Below, piece after piece: positions 62,601 through 64,000 of a stretch of 64,000 nt of DNA. Below the pieces are notes generated by a model that was not told the origin of the DNA, ran no database searches, and saw only the letters and a list, made by a program, of their open reading frames with translations. The translations under genes and the position numbers were made by a program. The stretch lies in the NCBI GenBank assembly GCA_016858145.1, contig JAEHOE010000078.1:124001-188000 (forward strand), read 5' to 3'. The DNA is from Edaphochlamys debaryana. Lineage: Eukaryota > Chlorophyta > Chlorophyceae > Chlamydomonadales. Position 1 is the stretch's first letter. Each line of letters opens with the position of its first letter.

Positions 62601-64000
62601 GGATGCGGGGGAGCGGGGGGCGCGTGTGTTTTGACACGGTGGAAGGCACTCGTGGCAGAGCATCCCGGTCATGGGTGGATACCTCACGTATCCCAAGTGC
62701 CCGTCGCCCCCCCCCCTACACACACACACCTGCACCATCATGACTAAGGAGTCCAAGCGCAGCATGTCAGCCTGGGGGAACGGGGGGGGAAAGAGGGGGG
62801 GGGAAAGAGGTTGGGAGCGGGGAGGGCCAAGAGGCCGGCCCCTCTTGGCCCTACCGCCCGGCACAGGCGTGCGGGGCTGTCGGCTCCCTCCCCGACCTCC
62901 CGTTCGCTGTCTTGCCCCTCCCCTAACCGCTCCCCCTTCCCCCCCACCTGGCACAGGCTGTCCACCCCGCTTGTCTCCTCCCACTCCCACTCCCCCCCAC
63001 CTGGCACAGGTCATCTACATCCTTCCCCATTTCCCCCCCCCTCCCCCCCACCTGGCACAGGCTGTCCACCCCGTTGGTCTGGTCCAGGTCGGGGTCCACC
63101 CAGCGCTCGTCGCACAGCACCAGGGCGGCCTGGGGGGGGGGTGAGACGGAGGGGAAGAAGGGGGGGGAAGGGGGTGATTGCGCACCGACGTCCAGAGCGA
63201 AAGGTCCGCCGGGGGGGGGGGGGAGGGGATGAGGGGTTGGGCGGGGTGCGGGAGCGAGGAGAGGGGATCACGAGGAGCGCCACAGCTGTGGCGCTTGGCG
63301 AGAGGAGTGCAGACGCAGACGCAAAGGGCAGGCGACAATTAACGCGAGGAGGGGGCGCAAGCTAGCGGTTGCAAGCAATCTGGCCCCCGCCCTTTTGGCC
63401 CAGCACCTCCTCCCAAACTGCTATACGCGCTACAGTGCCTGTTGAGTCCAAGTCGCAGAGGGCAGGCAAGCACTCGGGCCCCTGAGTGGACAGCCTCCTT
63501 CAACATCCCCCGCCTCGCCCACACCGCCTCCCACACAACCCCCTCCCTCCTTGCCTTGAGCTGAGTCACGTCCACGTGCGCCGCCATCTCGGATCGCTGC
63601 AGCGGATCCGCCTTGAGGTGCCGTACGGTGATGTTGGCCAGCTTGACGGACTGAGGGGGCGGGGGATTTTCAATCGAGCGTCTTAACGGACGGGCGGGCG
63701 GGTGTGGGGCGTGGGGCGACCGAGTGGTTCAGGGTGGTGGGTGGTGGGGTGGTGGGGGGGTGTTTGAAGCTGATAAGCGGGAGAGCGTCTAGTTGTTCGG
63801 GGTGGGTGGGGGGGCGATAGAGGATATTGCACTACCTCAACTACTGGCACCTACCTCTCTCCTCACCCAGAACGCGCACGCTCGTATACTTGCACCTTTC
63901 TCCTTGTCCCGCCCCCCCCCCTCACCTGCAACACCACGTCCACGGTAGCCGAGGGCCCCGACGGCACTCCCACTCAAAAACACACGCTCTACCCCTGGCA
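59676..64000 (-). CDS. Large unrecognised protein, C-terminal part (at least 630 aa, at least 10 exons)
   Basis: The 5' part lies beyond the right edge. Exons, minus strand: edge-63926 (acceptor not identified), 63650-63555, 63129-63052, 62771-62730, 62581-62519, 62298-62217, 62009-61846, 61508-61390, 61121-60508, 60265-59676. Phases agree from exon to exon (1848 nt from 63650 to the stop). The first seven encode a conserved-looking segment without obvious repeats: SVKLANITVRHLKADPLQRS, LVLCDERWVDPDLDQ, ADMLRLDSLVMMVQ, LNIRKLLEDASRPTINIVCQ, LPLGININFASYA, VNPSSVAAYAAFGGRTDM, ILVGYYQLPTSIDEPLTTVI. The last two exons are Ala/Gly/Pro-rich and end in a charged helix (ELKRARAAVRRARIAARE) and DGLWSR. 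The short beta-like segments recall large lipid-transfer or scaffold proteins, but I cannot name the family. The exons ending at 63555 and 61846 appear to use GC donors (GCAAGG, GCGAGG). Confidence 0.65.
61640..61842. repeat. CCCTCTCCCT minisatellite in an intron
   Basis: About 20 copies of a 10-bp CCCTCTCCCT unit, nearly perfect, begin right beside the donor of exon 62009-61846 of the unrecognised gene. On the minus strand it reads as purine-only GGGAGAGGGA. Long frames with repeated ERGGRGEGEGR or SLPSPSPLPP are artefacts of this array. Confidence 0.92.
62947..63075. repeat. Tandem copies of an exon end plus 5' splice site
   Basis: The last bases of exon 63129-63052 and its donor (plus-strand CCACCTGGCACAGGCTGTCC) recur at about 62946-62970 almost exactly and at about 62998-63013 in shorter form. 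A weaker relative is near 62849. All extra copies lie in the following intron, so each is a potential competing donor. Confidence 0.8.

Noticed and set aside
59676..64000. VPS13-type lipid-transfer protein as the identity of the last gene
   Set aside because: A general resemblance of short beta-like segments only; none of the family's diagnostic motifs could be pointed to.

Overview
The window looks like nuclear DNA of a volvocine (Chlamydomonadales) green alga. It is GC-rich and densely intronated, with short exons, G/A/P/Q-rich coding repeats and minisatellite-rich introns. It carries tandem pherophorin genes (the volvocine extracellular-matrix family), and two genes have the algal TGTAA polyadenylation signal downstream. 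All gene models were assembled by hand from splice sites, reading phase and family motifs; no transcript data were available.

Layout. 1-3376 holds a dispersed repeat pair and palindromic hairpins but no gene I can support. 3377-5374 (-) is a 7-exon Mpv17/PMP22-family membrane protein. It shares a 578-bp divergent promoter region with 5953-13940 (+), a 13-exon giant J-domain protein with a fibronectin-III-like segment, a ubiquitin-interacting motif and a prion-like G/Q/Y-rich tail. 15334-24784 (+) is a ~29-exon receptor-like kinase with duplicated lectin-type ectodomains, one membrane span and a complete kinase domain with HGD in place of HRD. 26036-31848 (-) is a nearly full-length non-LTR (L1-like) retrotransposon whose only visible lesion is an in-frame TAG in the reverse transcriptase.

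32523-34734 and 36781-42304 (+) are two tandem pherophorins, the second with five pherophorin domains instead of the usual two. 43817-44581 (+) is a single-exon mitochondrial ribosomal protein L10 (uL10m). 46673-49907 (+) is a DUF506 (PDDEXK-like) protein with a huge perfect pentanucleotide array in one intron. 52526-57858 (-) is a 14-exon, three-domain fasciclin-like protein with a signal peptide and a GPI-type tail. 59676 to the right edge (-) is the 3' part of a large protein I do not recognise.

A theme is extracellular matrix and surface recognition: two pherophorins, a fasciclin adhesion protein and a lectin-type receptor kinase lie within about 42 kb. Chaperone, organelle-membrane and mitoribosome housekeeping genes are interspersed. 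A second theme is intron evolution. Several introns have GC-AG ends, two introns contain tandem copies of their own 5' splice junction, and microsatellites or minisatellites fill others.
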